Source: Pisaster brevispinus (lineage: Eukaryota > Echinodermata > Asteroidea > Forcipulatida > Asteriidae). From it: 64,000 nt of DNA. The position numbers and the translations under genes are program-made. The notes under the pieces are model-generated. The model was not told the DNA's origin. It ran no database searches and saw only the letters and a list, made by a program, of their open reading frames with translations. Each line of letters opens with the position of its first letter. The stretch's first letter is position 1. Location of the stretch: the NCBI GenBank assembly GCA_023634235.1, contig JAMKCF010000007.1:20280592-20344591 (forward strand), given 5' to 3'. Positions 35,368-49,870 of the stretch are shown piece after piece.

Positions 35368-36538
35368 AAAACACGATAATGTTTGTGCAGTGTACTTTTC
35401 ACAATTACTTCAGTTTTACTCGGCGCGATTTTGCAATTTGATAATTATTAGAGCTCTTAAAACAACAATTGCTTTATTACGTTATAATACAATTTCAGTC
35501 CATTAAGGTTATGGTGTATACCACCAGTTTTTTTAATTACATTTGACATTTCTTAATTGCATAATTTGACATCATGTTCACAAAGTTGAGATGATGAGTA
35601 AAAAAAAATCACTGTACATACAGATAGCAATCATGGACCCCCATTGAAACTGTCACATCTATTGTTTTGTCACGAAATACACTGCGCTAAACAAGCAGAT
35701 TGTTAAACATGAAGCTCATAGTCCAGCTGGTCAAACAACGTCCCCCGCTTCGGAAGGACGGCAAAGACTTCTCGTCTAGTGAGTGGTTAGTTGCCCAAGG
35801 CAAGAGCACACGGGACCGTATGATAAAATAAGCATCCATCTACAAATTGGGAGTCTCTCTTAAATGAAATTTCTTACATCAAAGTATATAATGTGAAAAT
35901 ACTGAATGTCAAATATAATATGAAGAAGGCGATAATCAGTTTATCTAATGAGGAGCTAGAGTTTCCCGTAGGAATCGCACATCCGCTCGGGTGCCAATGG
36001 GAAACTATTTAAGTTCTCTTATAAACCCTCAGGAGAATATGAAGACTCGTAATTACATTTTTGGTAATGTGTGATCGATTCTCAAAAGACAAATTAAAAG
36101 CTCCTATTAAAGTACTGAAAGGTTTTATACTCCCTTGAGTTTTGATTACAACCGCATCACCAGTAAAACATACTTTTGTATTATATGTGGAACTTCTGAA
36201 ATGGTGAATTAAAAATGGGCCAAATTGAGGTGTCAACTTAAAAGGATGTTTTTAAAGAATAAGTACAAGGGTTACAAGAAACAGTATGCGAACATTTCAC
36301 AGATTTTAAAGGGGAAAACAGAATCAACATGAATTATCCACAAGACAACGAGTCAGAGCGACGCAGCTGAAACTTGGGACCAAGACTACTGCAACGATAA
36401 TGTTTTGACATCCTTATACTATTTTGCTAATATAGTTTACTGACGTCGTGAATAACCTTAAAAAGGATAAGTCAGTAAGTATTACACATTTTTGCTACGG
36501 TTATATTATCAGCTTTTTCCATCAGCTGCACACAAACA

Positions 36539-36567
36539 TTTCGAGGATTAGCCTGAGTGATCTTCAG
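36539..36567 (-). repeat. Second CTGAAGA...CGAAA motif
   Basis: The minus strand reads CTGAAGA, 18 bases, then GAAA (36542-36539). It is the same arrangement as at 30761-30806 and is likewise degenerate. Confidence 0.25.
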
Positions 36568-39500
36568 CAGTACAGACCAGTTGTCACGGTCGGTAGGGAT
36601 AGTTCGGAAGAAGCTGACACCCGCGGTCATCGCAGTAGATAAATCCGCTATAAGCTATCTTGTCTTTATAAAAACTATGCCGCCATACTATCATTTGTAA
36701 CAGACTGTCAAAAGCGCAGCTGGATTTTAATAAATTGTGATTAAAAACGCATACCTTTGTTGTTTAGAAAATGCATTACTTGACAAGGATTTGCAGTATT
36801 TGTGAACTGTTACGGAAGTCCATGTATAATGATATTTTCAAAGTAGAAACATTAAGCCTCAAAATATGCATAATATCTACTTGAAAAACATAAAATATAA
36901 ACATCGTGCTTATCATTGTTTTGACATCAATATGAACTTTTTGGGAAACGAAATTTATTTCTAATTATCTTGCATATAAGATATGCATTAAAACGAAAGA
37001 AACGGGTTGAACAAAACTAAATAACAACACCGTTAAGAATCCCGTATGAATAGATGAATTATTAACAAGCCATTGATTTATTCATTTGATTTTTACACGC
37101 TTCTTCGTTCAATCTCAAGCAGTGTTTACTTGGTTACGCCTACAGTGAATTATGCCTCAATTCAATATACTCCGTGAATATGCTCGATATTACTACACAC
37201 CACTCAATCCAATCGGTTGTCAGATGAACACATTTCAAGGTATCAATATATTGAAAACAACATCACACCTGCGATTCATTTCTACTGCATTGAAACATAC
37301 AAATTAGAGAATGACAAAAAATTCAGAATGACAACTCACCGTAAGCGTATCCTGTGCTAAGCACCACCGACTGATGAGTAGAGATACGATGCAGCACACT
37401 CCTGGAGCTTGGAGTAGGTAATTATATGCACCAGTATGTTCCCTGAAAAGCCACGGGTACAAACCAAAGACGTTAAAGTGGACAACTGCCGCAGCCTCCC
37501 GGCCACTAAGAGACAGAAATGTGGTTCCAGGGGCACAGGGCTTTTTGAGGTATTGGTTAGGGGAGAGAGTGGGGACGTCTTCGTCGGCTCCCACAAGTCA
37601 TAATCTGCTCCTACCTACTGCTGATGCAGAGCTCACTGAACGATTCAGCTACGCGTGCACAAGCAGCCCCCGCTTTCTTGTACTGTCACTTTGGACTTGC
37701 CTTATCAGTTCGCTGGTACCCTGGATCGCATCTGAGCAGGTGTAACCATACATTCATGACAACGTGTATCGTTGGGATGGAGGGGACAGATAGGAATCTT
37801 GTAGCACGAGATGCAAGATTATCAACAATTAGCTAGTATTTTACATCAGAGCATTATCACTCATCGGTTAAACTAAAGAGCAGAGTACCCTGCTCTATGG
37901 TTAAACCAATGAGCTAGTAATAGTCAAGTGTTACTTTTCATATTGCCCCATCACAGATACTGCAAAATCACCATTTGAAACATCGTTCAAGAAACAATAA
38001 GTGCAGAAAATAAATTCATTTGTAAGACAAATATTCACTAATCTGAAACACAAATACAAACTTGAAAAATACAAAGAAATGTGACAAGTTTTTTGACATT
38101 GATTGGTGTTCTTGTGTGGTAACCCAGCCAATGCATTTTGAATGAACAAAGCCATGCCCCAATAAAAACCTACTTTTGTTTATATATAATTAAATTTTAC
38201 ATCCTTTTTAAGCAAAGAGACTCTTCCTGTAGTGTCATTTTTATCAACTCATTTTACACCGTCCATACGGTTCAGTCTGTCTACGTTCGTGCTCTGTGAT
38301 ATTATACGTACAATGGTGATAAATTACCCTCTGCGAACGACGTGCACGTCTTCTGATGAACGAGGCGAGGGCAATACGTTTCCAACGAGTAGTTCGTGCG
38401 AGCAATTGCAACTGCACTTAAGAACTCCCCTGTGTTTTTCTCCCCTCACGTCGAGGAGATTAGTGAATGGTAGTTGAGAACGCACAGCAGTGAATCATTA
38501 CTTCAATATGCAATGTCCCCGATTTTCATCCGAGTGTACTCCCTGAAACATAAATGAGAATCCCATACGGGTTTTTCCCCAGTTTGAGTTTTATGTGCCT
38601 TTCGTCTGCAGATATGGGGCAATCTAATAAAGAAATTTAACTTGGTGCAAACCATGGTTATTGCAATTCCATTTAAAACCCTTGACCCTTCTTCTCAAAA
38701 AAACAAATATTTCGCAATGCATCGTAATTGATCTAGTTCCCTGAAGGCATACCTTGAGATGTTGTGGATCCACATATTCGCATAAAAATATACTCTTAGA
38801 TTCTCAGAGATAGAATAAATATGTTACATTTCCAGTGAATTAGTTCAGGTGTTTTAGCGGTTTCCCTTTGAAGTCATGTTCGCGCAATTTATTTAAATGT
38901 TTTCGTATCCATAGCAATAAAATACCAGCCAGTTAGTGGTTCAGCAAACTGGCGTGACTGTATTGCTTAATCCGTATCCGGAAATTGATCTTCACACACA
39001 GTCCACTTTGGTAAAGCTAAAACGGTCCGCACAAGAGCGATTTTGTTTTTCACCGCACAGACGTTTCACGTTGGTAATGGTCTAGAAGAGGGAGGGGAAA
39101 ATGCGTCCATAAATACTCATTGTGCTTAAATGGATTTGTGCTTCGTGATGGGAGAGAAGGAGTGGGGTCAAGCTTAGGTCAAGAAGGAAGTCGTGTACGG
39201 GAAGTGTCAAGTGACCTTTTCAACATAGACTAGCCTCAGGCTGTCGGACATTGCCGATCATTCCGGCGAGGTATTCAGCATTCTGTTGATCTCTTAAGAG
39301 TAGATAATCTCTTTTTAAATCTCGAGTCTAGTATTGTAATCAAAGTGCGTACTATCCACGAACCTTGTCTGCCCCAGCCCTATTATTGAACGTCTACTAA
39401 AGAGCAAACTTAAGTATTCATGTTATTCAGAACCAGGTTAATGCACACACAAAAACCAGTGCCAACCTGTAATATACCTTTAATGAAATGCAATACGCCC

Positions 39501-40746
39501 CAGGTGTATAATTCGAAATAATTGGCTCTTAATATTTGCCTATCCACAGGTCGTACTCACATACTCCAAGCCTACCGTGGGCTGGAAATCTCTGCCGCGG
39601 CACTAGTAGGGATAACGTCATTATTTGCACATTTTCCATTCATGATGAGTGCTGCATCTTGAGTGCACTATTACTTATCTGAATGTCTGAAGAATATTTA
39701 GTGTTTTTACATACTTTCCGGAGCTCTCAGCTCATTGCGAGGATTATTAATTCACCGTGGAAATAGAGAGTTGGAGAGGTTTGTGTTAACCATACAAACA
39801 TGTTATACAAATAAACAACAAGCAAGGAAGCATATCATATTGGGTAGAAAAAATGATTGACAGTTTAAATATAATTATAGCTTTTTGGAAAAAAATATTC
39901 CATTGTTATGTTCCCTTTTCAAAGCGATGATAAAGTAACAACACAAACAAGGGACAGCACTAATTTGGAAGAAGCTGACTCTGCCGGGTGCTATGCCCTT
40001 TAAAGATGCTCTCCCGTCGCATTTCCCGTGTGGACGATTTAATATGTACACCAAAGGTTAACCTTTGAACCGTTCCACTGAATATTCAGTTCATGTTCAT
40101 GAACAAAAAAAATCATTAAAAAAATACAGAGTGATAAGTATACTCTTTCCCGTAAAAAAACTGCAAAGTTCAATTCAAATTGTCAGAATACGTATAGCTC
40201 TGTAAAGTGTGACAAAGAGTAAAATCTCTTTCTGGCCTGTCTTGATATTAAGTGTATTCTTGTTGCTTGAAACAACACAAGACATTCGACATTATTGTCA
40301 AGCACTAGAAACGGATCATTTGCGAATCTGGACCAAACACGTCAAGAAGGTCATGCTCATCCAAAAGGGACTTTAACGTGATACATGCTCCCCGCAAGAG
40401 GCGCTCTAAGGAGCACATCATTGATTTTTATTTTGATGGATGTCGTTTTATATACAAACACACCATGCGTCTCCTTTGCCGCAGTCACGAACGCCCGGAG
40501 TCTGTTCGTTTGGCCGGCCGGGCAGGCAGATGGTTGGTGACCCTTTGACAAACAATTCTGTCGGAAACTTAACTTTAGCCTCGAAACACCTCTGGGGGAA
40601 TGAGTAGGTGTTCTTACAATATCACGAAAAGGAATAATATCGTTGAGATGTTGCAGCCATCTCAAACTTGTTCTACACCTTTGCATAAGGAGATATTAAC
40701 AGCTAAAAGATTCCTGACTATTTTCTGTCAAGACTCGCTTTGATTT

Positions 40747-40960
40747 CCAGTGGCCAAACCAGATAATGTCTTTCTACCTCCCCCTTTTTGTGGAAGGGGG
40801 GTAAGTGGGGCGGGGCAAACCATTTTTGGGGAAGGGGTAAGTGGGCTGGGCAAGTATTTATTTTGTGGATGGGCTTTTTGATGTATGGAAGCATAGCTTT
40901 GTGATTTTGTCTATCTTTTAGGAGGCAGGAGGGGGCTCACGTCCCCTCGGGTTCACCACA
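40747..40960 (+). repeat. Possible third, eroded copy of the AGTGGCGTAACTAGA repeat
   Basis: CCAGTGGCCAAACCAGATAA followed by G-rich sequence (GGGG runs at 40795-40840) resembles the layout of 2843-3250. Weak support. Confidence 0.25.
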
Positions 40961-42177
40961 CTGTTGATTTTAATACAATTTTTAGCTGCGATATGTGAAA
41001 GGCTATCAGAGGGCTTTGAATTGTACTTCAAAATAATTTCAACCTTTTCGTTGTGATTGCAATACACTGCACCTCTGTGTTATTGTTCAAGCAAATTTTA
41101 TATCCAAAAGTAATAGAAAGCCTGACCTGATGAGGTGGTATAATATTTTCACGTTTAATTTAGTTTTTATCTCTAAACCTGCAAACAATGTATTGAAATA
41201 GTGTCCTGATGTTTTGTTGTCTTTGCTTTATTAGGTTTAAGCTTGTGTATCATGACTTCTATTATTGCATTGTATGCATCCATATTGGATAATCAAGGCA
41301 GTGTACTGTAACCATGGTTCAACTAAAAACTTATCATACTCATAAAATGTGGCTAGCTAGCGGTAGCGACTAATGTCATATTCTCTGTTGTATTGAGTTT
41401 CTGAAATATGAACACCAAACTGTCCCACTTTTAAAATTAGACCAAGATTCAAGAAGTGCTACTTCACACAATCAACGACTGCTTATACTGAAATAAACAT
41501 GTCACGAATTCTGAGAATAACACAATAAAGGAACGAAACCCAATGCAGCGTCATCGAGATGGTAATTTCAACTGCGCCGATATTTGTAATTTCCATTCGT
41601 GCTGTTGCCATGGCCACAGTGTATGCTGCTGGAGGTTTGATGGGGCGGGAACTCGTTTTGTGATTAGTTCTTTCAGTTTGGACTGATTATGTGTTGAGTC
41701 TGAGACAGGAGACGCGTGTATGAGGAGAACTCTATGAATCTAACCTAGTTGTCAATGAGGTTGTTCGGTAATCAATCCTGAACGTGCATTTCAATGGGAA
41801 AAATTGACCACAAGTGAAACACAAGAGGGCGGACTCTCATGAGGCTATATTGCAGTGTTGGAAACGCTGAAGGAAGAACTACTATGTACCATCGAATTTT
41901 ATTTTCGCCTACATTACTTACTGATTTTTAATGAGTTTTTCTCAACTTTAAATTTAGTTTCCCCACCATTAATTCCCCCTCAAAAATTACCATAAACAAA
42001 GAACGTTTAGTGACAATTTTCCGACTGGTCCCAGTCCTGCTACTCTTGCGTCATTACCTGGTAATCTGTATTCGTTGCCAAACTAATTTGTGAAATAAAT
42101 ATCCTTTAATCACGCTAATGAAACATTTACAGAAGAAGTTTGGTGCGTATACTGATTGTCTCTCGGTCTCAAAATAC

Positions 42178-42375
42178 AGTGGTGTAACTAGATATTTTCC
42201 TTTTGGTTGGAAGGCGGCGGCACAGAAACCAAGTGAAACGATTTGGCAAGAGAGGTGTGCGACTTATAAATAATTTACGGTGATGCACCGTGAACCATAC
42301 ATCTTAGCAAACAGTCTTATTAGTAATAGTGCACGAAATGTTTTAATCTCGAAAACCAAACAAATACTTTACAAA
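42178..42375 (+). repeat. Dispersed repeat, copy 2 (AGTGGTGTAACTAGA family)
   Basis: AGTGGTGTAACTAGA at 42178-42192 matches the start of copy 1 with one change. The segment 42282-42365 aligns with 3015-3113, including TTAGT..A.AGT..TGCAC.AAA and GAAAACCAAACA. Confidence 0.5.
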
Positions 42376-45341
42376 CCACACATTTCTGTTAAATTTTAGA
42401 AGATTTTTGAGTTGATGTGTGGAAACGATGGGTTTTCTTCGATCTCATTTCGGGTGGGGTGAGGTGGGGTGGGGCTCGAGCAATATACTAAATCCCCCTT
42501 CTGGTTACACACCTGGCAAAATGGTGAGCTCTTTCCCCATAAAAAGCATAAACTCCATGCAATAGTAAATTTCCAGGACTGTGAAATGGTCAAACTGTAT
42601 TCTTCTAAGTCAAAAGGGGCGCTATTAATACTTCAAGTGTTGTGTATTTCGTTCAAAAAGCAGAAAAACCGATCTTACCTGATAAAGCTACCCTGGAAAC
42701 TTTCATTAGGCATGTCGACAACGACATCAAAATGACCCCCATACTATATTCTTCATCCTGAAACAGTGAATGAAAACAATAAACATAAGAAAACAATGCT
42801 TGTAATTGCAGAAAAATAGCTTGCACGTCTGAAAAATTCTTAGGTATACAAAACTCAATTGGAAACGGGTGACTAATGTTTTAGTTAATTTTGTGCGAAG
42901 CGAGTGAATGTTCGATGACCTTTTTGGTTGCAAAATTTATCCTAAAACTGGTGGACTTGGTCACAGACAATGAGCGCTGACCAAAATGATGAAGTGTAAT
43001 TTTCCTACAGCGCCCTCTTTTGAAATATTGACTTTTTTTCTATCTGCGTTTCAGACTATTGTACCCAAAACGAGGATGAAAGGCAAAACCTGTCTGCATT
43101 TTAAAACAAAATGAACATCAATAAGGAAATTTTGATACAGGGAGATAAAACATCGTAGAAGTCTATCAGAAAATTTCAAAACCAGTTTGATAAAGTGTTG
43201 AACCCGAAACTGTGTTTAGGATACAGTTTCGTGCAATGACATAAAATTACCAGCCTCTAAAATTGTCAGACTGCCAATTTATTGAGGCAAATTAATTAAA
43301 TAAAAAAAAAGACAAAATGCAGGAACAATTTTCAAGCGATCGCAATGAAGAAAGAAAAAACAAGTTAAGAGACGAAATTTCAATTTCCGAGAAATACGAT
43401 CAAGGTGAACACACTTACAAGTAAACGTAATGGAAAATGCAATCAATTACCCTGAACAGAACATTTGACGCTTGACTTAATTTTTTTATTTCATCAGCAT
43501 ACTTTCAAAACAAAATAGTACTTTGTTATATCGTCACACGTTGAACTAATCATGAAAAGTATTTATAGCTTTGTCATTACTTTATCATCCACAAGGATCA
43601 CCTTTAACTTTCAAGTCTTAGACGCTAATGTACAGCAGGAAAATGTAATAATTGACACTGTCGAAGCCCATTCTTAGTCAATGGCCCGTCGGTAAAATCC
43701 TCGTAAAATCTCGAAAGCCCCCAAAATGATATCTTGCCAGAGTCGTCCCCACAATTTTGTCATCCTCTTAATTTCACAGTTTCAGAGTTGCAGATCCCTC
43801 TTCGCTGGAGTGGGAAAACATTAATCCCGTTTGATTCGGCAGACTGGGCTGTGAGCCTGTGACTTCGTGCCGTGCGGGGCCAACGCGGTAACCGTTTGGC
43901 AGATTGACGTCCCTTGCGGTTATTCGATGCGCCGTACCGAGGAGCTCGATCACACGGTTGAAGAGCGATGAACTCTCAACGCAGTGCATCCCAGGTCGAA
44001 CCATCATGTAACTTGGTAGGGAGTCAATCTTTAGTTAGTCCAACTTATGCACAAAAGTGCAAGCAGAAGTAGCTTGTCAAGTTCATGTCATTATGAGTGA
44101 GCCCTGGCAAGATAATCGATTCTCTAACAAGCTTTGGGCCGAATTATAGTATTCGACTACTAGTATTAGTAAACATACTCGCTGTAGGATTTCAGTGTAT
44201 TTAGACAAGAAGACGTCGTGTTTTTTACAATTTTTATTGGAACTGTGAGTGACGATTTTACTTTGTAATAAAAACTAAGTGATAACTTACAGTAACTTAA
44301 TATTAAGCTATTGTTTAATAACTTGAATTCAAATTTACAGTTGGTTTTGAAAACATTTGTCACGAACTAAACTCCTGGTTCTAGAAGATTGTGGTTATTA
44401 ATGAAAGAAACCCAGCCCAGGTTTCAGTTTGAAATGCACAATGAAGGAAGCTTACTTGATTGAGGACTTTACGTATGTGTGGGACTAGCCAACTAGCAGC
44501 TAGTCAACTGTTTTTAGTTTCAAAGAAACGGAAGCGAAAATGTCATATTGAGCTCGCAGTGATTTCAAAATTGACCTGAATCAATAATTGTGCGTTAAGC
44601 TGCTCCCCGGGGTCATGTGTGTCAGTCCCCCATACCCTCTGTCCACCTCACGTAGATGCCTCGTGTGGCTACACAAAAGTAAAACCTCTACTGATTGAGG
44701 TTTAAGTCCCCAGCGTTCACCCTCCACGCCATTTCCGGTGAGGTTCGGGGAAAGTTTGAGGCGATGGTTTGAGAGGAAATGACTTCAATAGTTTTAAATA
44801 TATACTTGTTAAAGCAGAACAATTGCGGGAAACTATGAATTCCTCAGGCTTGCATTGTTGATATTTGTTTTCTGAAGTCGCCGTGACATTATGGTGGCAA
44901 GGGTCGGTGCATTGTGGAATGCCGAGCTTGGCCGAGAAGGTAAACCAAATATAATTGGTTAAACGACTGTTCGTCTCTAGCAGTCAGCCGCATCCGAGAT
45001 TATCTACATACTTCCCATAGCAACTGCATACTCTGGAGTGAATTTGCAGAGGCAATCTGCATTGGCTGTATCTCTACAGCATCGATATTACGAAAACAGC
45101 GGGATGGGGGGGAAGAAACGACAATATTATTTGCTTAACTAGTATCAGTGAGACCCATCACTATCAACTGAAAACCATCAGCGACAACGCTGAGCAGTCA
45201 CACAGGATGTTTGGAGGCGAGCATCTTTAATGAAGAATCGCGTGGGGGGAGAGAAGGGGTGAAGGTTCAATGCTTTATCACGGTTTGCGTTTCATTCTCC
45301 TATTGACTGAGGGTATATACTGAGCGCGGGAAACGAAAGGA

Positions 45342-45353
45342 TTTGGCGGGAAA
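45342..45353. promoter_or_regulatory. E2F-type site pair
   Basis: TTTGGCGGGAAA is a full E2F consensus and follows GCGCGGGAAA at 45324-45333, 18 bases upstream. Two such sites in AT-rich DNA suggest a promoter or enhancer, but no transcript is known nearby. Confidence 0.35.
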
Positions 45354-48300
45354 GCGACATCGTGTGAGGAGAGAAATCATGATTGTAATATAGACCAGAC
45401 GATCATAGTTCAATGATGAGTGTCATAGTCTAAAGCAGGAAGCTGGACGTTGAGTGACAGAGCTTTTTACCAGGTACGTAAAACAGGCCTTGCAGGATGT
45501 GGACATTGGGGGACTTGGCAAGTACAATCGTTTTTGATGAACATTTAGAACACATCATCATCAGAAAAACAATCAGGTAATAACTGATTACAATGATTGC
45601 ATTATCGACAGACATTAACAGACCTTAACGAGTAATCTTATGTCACTCATCACAGGTGGAGAGCCTTTTGTTGACATCACAAATTAATTATGTCCTTTAT
45701 CATTATCAACATTTTTTGGTTTTTATCAATCAACATTTTTAGAGGCTGGACAAAATTGTTTCATCGAATGTTTTCAGTCATGCTAAAGATCATGCGTAAA
45801 GACATCTGTAAAGCACTTTGGTGGCACGCAATGTTTCACGTGTATTATATTTCCTTCTTGCATGGTTTGCTGAATATAATATTAATAGCAACAGCTAGGA
45901 TAAGAGAATGTGATAATACAGGCCAACTGTCTGCTGCTTATTTTCAACTCACTTAACATGTAATGTACCGCGCCATCCTTATTTGTCTGATTACTTCATT
46001 TATTATCATTAAAAGCAACGACGAATTTGATATATTGCTCTTTTTCCCCGTACAGTTCTTAAAAGTTAAACTACCATGGTGCTAATACTGTTTGAACTTT
46101 CTTTCACAATTTGGAGTTGAACCTAAAAAATAAACAATTCAGAATAGTCAATGTTTAAAAAAAATTATGTTTAATTAAATGTTTAATTAAAAAAGAAGAA
46201 AAAGAAGTACCCAGCTTGCCAAGATCGTCAATTTAATTCCTGATAAACTACAAAGTTGTTTGTTACAGCCAGAAAAAAAACATTGAAAACTACTTATGTT
46301 GGAGACCTTTGGTAAAAAAATATCTGGTTCATTTTAGGCATTACATGTACCTTTTTTTAACTTAAATTATATTATGAAGCCATTCAATTTTTAGGGTGAA
46401 TGGGTCAAAACAATTTAGACTTGTTTTACTTGTATATATTTTCATATTGACTATTCTGAATGGCCCCTAACATAGAATAATGAGTTGATTTTATACCCTG
46501 CCCGATATGGGGGCAGAAGGTTCCCCAGTGTCCACATACCTCAACACACTATTTTCCTCTTGTACAGAAGTACCCCCCCCCCCCCTTTAAAATCCTCGAA
46601 ATTCCTGAGAATCCAAGCACACAATGAACACACAATAGAGAGGGTGCCACTATTCCCCACATCGAACGCTAACTGGTTGATTTGATGAACCGTTTCAATT
46701 TAGATTTATATATGTGGCAAATTAAACCCAACTCAATCAAAATCAAAGACCGCGACCAAAATTACAGTAAAGTTCTTATAAGACGAGTATGTTGATTCAC
46801 GACGTGTTCACATGTTTAAGAATTTACCCTCCTTATTGAGACACCATGTAATTACATCGGTGGAAAGCGACGAGACAAACGAACTATTCATTGATGAATC
46901 ACCTTTGAAAATCTCACAAGATTCGAGTAACATTCTTACGGTATCGAAAGAACATCACTCGAATACAGGTAATCGAATTTAAATTCGGGTACATGGACAA
47001 CATGTCGTGTCTTGTGAGTGAAATCGAATTGTTTCGTAATCTGATAAGTCTAATGTAGCGGTAGATTCCATACTTGGAATCGAATAAAATTAAACTGTCC
47101 ACAAACTCCACTCCATTTAATGGTTTGTTTTAAGTACACGTAGGCTACTCTACTTATTCAGACATTTCCTAAATTATTGCATGAACAATAACATTTAGTT
47201 AAGCGTAACTTTATGACGATGCGTAAAATAATGCAATGTACTATAGTCTGCCTTTTTAAAACAATTCAAACCCGGAATCTAACATCAGCGGTACATTCAA
47301 CTGCTGTAAATTCAATTCGAATATTTTATTTTCGCAGAGTAAATAAAAATCTGGAATTAACTCACCAGACTATTTGTGTTGATTTTCTACTTGAATTTAT
47401 AATCAAATGCTTTAAAATTGTTTTTCACGTACAAAGTATTTCAATAATTCCACTTTAATTGTTTAATAAACATTTCTGCTTTATTTGGTAAATCAGGAGA
47501 CCCTTACCTGTGGTTGTAGTCTGAAGTTGCTGATGGCATGAATGGGGAAAACACCCTAAATGCCTCTATTGACGTTCATTCGTTACCATGACAACCAAAT
47601 TATACTAAATCAGGACTTACAGACCTGCGTTTTTGTGTGTCTTGGGAGACTTCTCAAATAATCATATTAAAAGAATGAGCGCATGTTTTGCTTTGCTGAA
47701 AATGTATCAAATCGGCTAATATGACAGTTGCTGTAATTTTGCTTACGAATATATTAGATTTTGACTTGTTGGTGAGGTTGCTTATAGCGTAAAGCTGTCG
47801 TTTTTCCCGAATAGTACTACAGTGAATTTTTGTTAAGGATAGATGTTTTGTAAACATAGATTGCAAAATCAAACTTATGAAAAAGGTCCAGGTATTTATA
47901 CAACACCAGTGTCACATGTATACAAAGAAACAATTTGTCACACATTATTGGTTGTATTTATTGAATTTCACTTGTAAAAATCTGACCAACTCCTATTTGG
48001 CTGTGCTCCTTATCGTTCTCTCACCGGTCATAAATCAATAGAATTAATTCAGTGTCACACCTCACAGCGGTGTGACCAAGTAAATTACCCGTGAAATTGG
48101 GTACATCCTGAATAATCATGGGGAATCACTGCCTTGACTGTTTTTGACAAGTTACATTAATAAGTCAATTTAGTAGCAAGTCCAAAGGGGTTAGAAGATA
48201 TCACATTGCTTAATTTTATTAGCAACCGAAGAGGGCGCTGGCACACAATACTCTGTCATAATTTAATATATACCTAAAATGAATCCTTTTAGAATGACGT

Positions 48301-49870
48301 CGAATATTTAATTCTTGTTATTCATTAAATTGACTCAAACATTGATAAAAAAAACCCAGCCCTATATGTGAGGAGCTACATTTTACTCATAAATGTTATA
48401 GCTCAGAAACAGGCTACCACCGAAAAGACACCATTTACTGAAAATTGCGAGTAATGTTTCACAGTGGGAACTAGCACAGGTTGAGCAAAGAAGGATTGTA
48501 CACTCCACAGAAATACTAACCCTGAGAAGTATTTCAATAATAAGATGCGTTTTTGCATGGAAAGTTGTGTACATTTTTCTGGGGATACGGATTCTGTTAC
48601 CGCATCCAAGTGACGTTTCGACTCAATGCAGATATAGGGCGAGTCCGGCTCCATGGAGTTATCTCTTAGTAACCATGACAACGAAGCTCTATCCATAACA
48701 AACACTTTTTCGCCGGTACATATTAGATTCCAAGGTGTCGGTCTTTTTAAATAAATGGAATTCCGGTTGGATTGAGAGCTTTATTTTATGGAAGTAGGTT
48801 AAATATTTTAGGTTTGTTGAAAGGAGAGAAATTTCTGTTGCTTGGTAATTCGCAAAAGGTTAACATTGCTGCTGATAATAACTGTTATTTCGGAACTAGT
48901 GAAGTGTACAGCTTTTAAAAAAATCAGGCCACACTTACTAAAGAGAGGCAGCAAAACCAATATACCAATATTGTATGCTAAAATAGCACTTTCAAATTAG
49001 ACCTACGTCCTATCGGATAAACTTTCCTTCCATGCACTATACTTTTTGTCTGTTTCCGTTTATAGCAAATCTATGTGCCTTAAAGCCCTATACAAAGGCA
49101 CACCCGAACACGCAGCAAGGTAATGAATAATGTGAAATGATGTTGCACATTTTCATCGGTTTGCCCCAACTCATTTCCAAGTTAAGCCATTGTCATCACT
49201 GTTCCTACGAGAACATAAAGGGAGATGGGGGCTGACTGCAAGTCTTATAAATACACAGGGCAACCATGGCACCACAATATGGAGTAGCTGGGACCCGTAA
49301 CGCTGGCTTATTCAAATTTTTTGATTAAACAAAGCACTGTAAAGGAAAAACCTATACTCTTCACTTGTAAAGCCCATCAATTTCACAAAACAAACCAACC
49401 ATTATCGGTTTGACAGTTCATATTTGTTAAGATAGGCGACAGAGTGCCCGCCTGAAATTAATCGCTGCTGATAAAACTCAATACGTAGGCCCTACCGTCG
49501 AATAAACCCCTAAGTGCCTAATACCAAAGTCCACACAAAGTTTAGGTTTGTGTGCTGAACATGATTGGTTTCAAGGCTCGAGGGTTAACATTTAACTCTA
49601 CAAGGAAATAATGGTGGGGTCCAGAAGGCAAGACGCATCAAGAAGAATAATATTATGAAAATATATTGCGTGGAAAAGAAAGTTAGTTTTCATTATCAAC
49701 GCTGGCCGATGAAGTTCAGTGCATTAGTAGCGATTTGAAATGAGGAATCACCTGGATTTGCAAATCAGAAGCACCTGATGTTTAAATGAAAGGTCCAATA
49801 GTTATTTGTAATGTTACAGCATGTTCACAACATCTTATGAGACTTGGTAGACATTATTTTGCAATAACCA

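Noticed and set aside
40357..40686. 109-codon minus-strand frame
   Set aside because: Composition and GC-rich patches look like repeat sequence; no recognisable protein.
43774..44007. Possible tRNA in the GC-rich patch
   Set aside because: GGTTCGACC is present on the minus strand, but no A box or cloverleaf could be built.
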